In this document: positions 61,974 to 64,000 of the stretch, in pieces
Layout: each line of letters starts with the position of its first letter
How positions within the stretch are numbered: position 1 is the stretch's first letter
Assembly: GCF_028613635.1 (NCBI RefSeq)
Contig: NZ_JAQRMY010000005.1
Location: 1-64,000, forward strand
Reading direction: 5' to 3'
Source: Devosia sp. ZB163
Lineage (GTDB): Bacteria > Pseudomonadota > Alphaproteobacteria > Rhizobiales > Devosiaceae
Length of the DNA: 64,000 nucleotides
The notes under the pieces: model-generated
Seen by the model: the letters and a program-made list of their open reading frames with translations, nothing else
The model's database searches: none
What the model was told of the DNA's origin: nothing
Position numbers and translations under genes: made by a program

Positions 61974-62417
61974 TCAGGCCGCACTCGGCGGCATAGGGTC
62001 GTCGGCGTCCACAGGCTGCATCACGCGCAGCGCCGTCAGCATCTGCCGGCGTCCATCCGGCGCGAGCCAGGTGATGGACTGCCCACGGCGCAGCCCGATC
62101 AGCGCGACGCCGATCGGCGTCATGACCGAGACGAGGCCGCTCTCGCTGTCCGCTTCGGCCGGGAATACCAGCGTGACTTCCCGTTGTTCGCCTTCGCCAG
62201 AGCGATAGCGCACGGTCGAGCCCATGCGGACGACATCGGCGGGCAGCTGCTCGGGCGCAACGACGCTGGCTCGCCCCAGTTCGTAAAGCAGGGCGTCAGC
62301 GACCGGGGCCGCGGTGTCGAGCGCGGCGTGGGCCAGACGGCTGAGATGGCCGTGGTCATCGGCGGTCAGCACGATATCCGGTGTGAGCGGGAAGCTCTGA
62401 ATGCTGGTGATGTTCAT
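61974..62417 (-). CDS. rnk: Rnk-like nucleoside-diphosphate-kinase regulator (GreA/GreB C-domain)
   Basis: A 147-residue protein of the Rnk family. A short N-terminal helical hairpin (SRLAHAALDTAAPVADALLY) precedes the FKBP-like GreA/B domain: VVRMGSTVRYRSGEGEQREV, TLVFPAEAD and VMTPIGVALIGLRRGQSITW. Rnk proteins bind RNA polymerase like Gre factors and alter nucleoside diphosphate kinase levels. gagagga lies upstream. A paralogue starts at 63675. Confidence 0.85.
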   Translation of the reverse strand: MNITSIQSFPLTPDIVLTADDHGHLSRLAHAALDTAAPVADALLYELGRASVVAPEQLPADVVRMGSTVRYRSGEGEQREVTLVFPAEADSESGLVSVMTPIGVALIGLRRGQSITWLAPDGRRQMLTALRVMQPVDADDPMPPSAA

Positions 62418-62916
62418 GACGAGGTTTCCTCTCCGCAGGATATGCGGATGGTTCTTCTAGGTGTGTTGGGGAGCGCGACAGGTGCGGCTTGCCCCTAAGC
62501 CCGGGCGCGCCGCACCGGACCTAGGGTCGTTTGCCTTCCGCCGATAGGGTCCGGCGGACAACCAAGCACGAAGTATCTCGGAAAGTCGTCATGGTACAAA
62601 GGTAGCCCCCGGGACCGGGTTGTCAATACCGGCGCCGTGCTTGATCGTTCATCCCTAGGTCCTATGCAGGTCTCATGAGCAAGCGAAAAGTCAAAATGCC
62701 GGTGCTTGCCTGCAAGGCTCGCCCACAAGCAGGCTTCAAGCCCTGAGCCGATCCTGGCGAGTCCGGACGGGCTGAGCCATCTCTGCGCTCCTGTCAGTTG
62801 CAGCCCTGAACGTCGGCCACGGGCCTGCGAGTGGCCTTCCTCGAGTGTGGAAAGTTCGTCTCCGGGAGCGCGTGGGGCACGCCGCTCCCGGAGGTCGCGC
62901 GGGAAACCCGCGGCGA
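62418..62916. other. Gap with CCTAGG palindromes, promoter of the Rnk gene
   Basis: About 500 bases. GGACCTAGGG (62517-62526) and its inverse CCCTAGGTCC (62653-62662) flank the likely promoter zone. No convincing small gene is seen. A related CCTAAGGACC-like string is at about 63394. Confidence 0.4.
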
Positions 62917-63123
62917 TCAGGGCAGCGTGGCGGGCAGTGCCGCAACCAGGCGCGCCCTGTCATCGAGAGACTTGAGACGGATCGTCATCGCCTCGGTCTC
63001 GATCGGAACCTGCGGGGGCATGCTGTACTCGAGGTTCGGCAGGTTGGTGCTCATCCACTCCTTGAAGCGCTTGAGCTTGTTGCCACCGGTGATGGAGAAG
63101 GTGAAACCGTACTTGAACGTCAT
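62917..63123 (-). CDS. Small conserved-looking protein of unknown function
   Basis: A 68-residue frame, MTFKYGFTFSITGGNKLKRF at the start, ending RLVAALPATLP. It has a soluble mixed alpha/beta look, a basic KLKRFKEWM segment and a RLKSLDDRARLVAA helix. gaggaac sits 8 bases upstream of the ATG, and codon use matches its neighbours. No family is recognised. It may be a stress-related partner of the Rnk genes that surround it. Confidence 0.55.
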   Translation of the reverse strand: MTFKYGFTFSITGGNKLKRFKEWMSTNLPNLEYSMPPQVPIETEAMTIRLKSLDDRARLVAALPATLP

Positions 63124-63674
63124 GGCCAATGTTCCTCAGTCGCGCCCGCGCGGCCCCGTCTGAGGAGCAGCGGCAGCGGTGCGCCAACGGATCGGACTCG
63201 CTCCGATCCAACCAAATGTCTGGAAGGTGAACTTGATTAACCTGGCCCGGCTCTTGCTCGCGCAGTTAGCCGAACCAGGCTAGAGGCCTATGAGGAGGCT
63301 CAGCCGCTTGGGGCCGCTATGCAAAGGATACTTCGCCATGCCCATAATGATGGCGGCTTAACCGGGAAAGTCAACCGGCGGGCGGCTGCGACCTAAGGAC
63401 CATAGCCATGTAAGCTTGACTTGCCTTCCAAAATACCTACCTTCGAAACCATGAGAATGATTGTCGCCATCGATGTCATTTCGGTACGCGCCGGGGGTCG
63501 TCTCCTCGAAAGCGTTTCGCCCTAGGCCCGCGTAACTTGCGCCCACCGGGCTTAGGCAAATGAAGCTGCAAAGGTAGCCCTGCTTCCGTCAGCAGCCAAA
63601 GCGCATCCACCCATTCGTCTGGTTTCGTTGACCAGGGCCCGTCGGCCCCGGTCCGTTCTTGCGCGGGTATAGCG
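63124..63674. other. Gap with repeat D copy 2, upstream of the second Rnk gene
   Basis: About 550 bases with the 40-base element at 63241-63280 and a small inverted pair CGCCAT/ATGGCG at about 63335-63357. A 24-codon open frame from 63451 (MRMIVAIDVISVRAGGRLLE) has no ribosome-binding site. Otherwise nothing is recognised. Confidence 0.4.
63241..63280. repeat. 40-base hairpin element, family D copy 2
   Basis: cctggcccggctcttgct at the left and agccgaaccaggc at the right. Relative to copy 1 the stem is longer (CGGCT with AGCCG), because one of the four changed bases restores pairing. This hints that the structure itself matters. Confidence 0.6.
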
Positions 63675-64000
63675 ATGCTTTCTCATTCCCGGCCGCCCCG
63701 GATTCTCGTTGGTCGAGCCGAACACAACGCCCTTGTGGTCCTCGCCATGACCGGTTCCGGTCATACCGCCGAGGCCGCCGACGATCTGAACTACGAGCTC
63801 GACCGGGCCAAGGTCGTCGGCGACGAACTGGTCCCCGCGGACACCGTCCGCATGGGGTCGACCGTGACCTTCCGGCAGGACGGAGGGGAGCGGCGCACCG
63901 TCACGCTGGTCTATCCGGAACATGCCGATCCGGATTCCGGCAAGCTCTCCGTACTGACCCCCATCGGTACGGCGCTGCTGGGGCTGCGCGCAGGCCAGTC
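63675..64000 (+). CDS. Second Rnk-like regulator, cut by the window end
   Basis: A 108-codon partial frame from ATG 63675. ILVGRAEHNALVVLAMTG starts it; VRMGSTVTFRQDGGERRTVT, LVYPEHADPDSGKLSVLTPI and GTALLGLRAGQS match the same GreA/B-like domain as the gene at 61974-62417. About 25 C-terminal residues should lie beyond the window. It runs opposite to the first copy, so the two are not a simple tandem duplication. Confidence 0.8.
   Translation, partial: MLSHSRPPRILVGRAEHNALVVLAMTGSGHTAEAADDLNYELDRAKVVGDELVPADTVRMGSTVTFRQDGGERRTVTLVYPEHADPDSGKLSVLTPIGTALLGLRAGQ

Noticed and set aside
1-64000. Prophage, integrase or insertion sequence
   Set aside because: No transposase, integrase or phage structural gene was recognised on either strand.

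Overview
The window looks like chromosomal DNA of a high-GC alphaproteobacterium, most likely of the Hyphomicrobiales (a Devosia- or Rhizobium-like organism). The 5S rRNA has the alphaproteobacterial form. The Mrp/Pha antiporter has its A and B subunits fused. Polysaccharide genes of the ExoP/GumC and WcaJ/ExoY types sit beside an ABC-transporter-rich sugar-acid catabolic island. This placement is inferred from gene content only.

Layout. 1-250: the end of an rRNA operon (5S rRNA and its terminator). 0.65-1.9 kb: a secreted GH5-type glycoside hydrolase. 1.9-20 kb: an exopolysaccharide (EPS) locus with a CapK-like adenylate-forming protein, two FemAB/GNAT-like proteins, three GT4 glycosyltransferases, a Wzx flippase, a kinase-less chain-length protein, GDP-mannose 6-dehydrogenase, a heparinase-like lyase, a Wzy-like polymerase, a response regulator, an initiating sugar-phosphate transferase and a VanZ-like protein. 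20.1-25.1 kb: one exported protein of about 1640 residues made almost entirely of Sel1 repeats. 25.2-32.4 kb: a second polysaccharide set, with a GT26-flippase fusion, a second polymerase, a low-GC teichoic-acid-type glycerophosphotransferase and a Wzc-like tyrosine kinase. No outer-membrane exporter (Wza type) is in the window.

32.5-55 kb: a catabolic island with two ABC importers (amino-acid type and sugar type, both lacking an ATPase gene here), an SMP-30 lactonase, GntR and LacI regulators, an E1alpha-E1beta-lipoyl fusion, a degenerate E2-like protein, a 2-hydroxyacid dehydrogenase, an HpcH aldolase, two enolase-superfamily dehydratases, a split transketolase, three SDR proteins (two lacking key residues) and an aldose epimerase. 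Two operator families tie the island together. A palindrome GCTATTATAATAGC, matching -10 boxes on both strands, occurs at five promoters and is the probable target of the GntR protein. TGGTACCGGTATCA occurs at two promoters and is the probable target of the LacI protein. The likely logic is import of a sugar or sugar acid, oxidation and lactone opening, dehydration, aldol or transketolase cleavage, and oxidative decarboxylation of the resulting 2-oxo acid. The substrate is unknown. This island is the best candidate for an undescribed system.

55-61 kb: a complete Mrp/Pha cation/proton antiporter operon (AB-C-D-E-F-G). 61.3-64 kb: a Nudix hydrolase, two Rnk/GreA-C-type regulators (the second cut by the window end) and a small conserved-looking protein. 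Two copies of a 40-base hairpin element lie at 61.3 and 63.2 kb, flanking the Nudix gene, the first Rnk gene and the small protein gene. Several intergenic gaps hold long GC-rich palindromic repeats.
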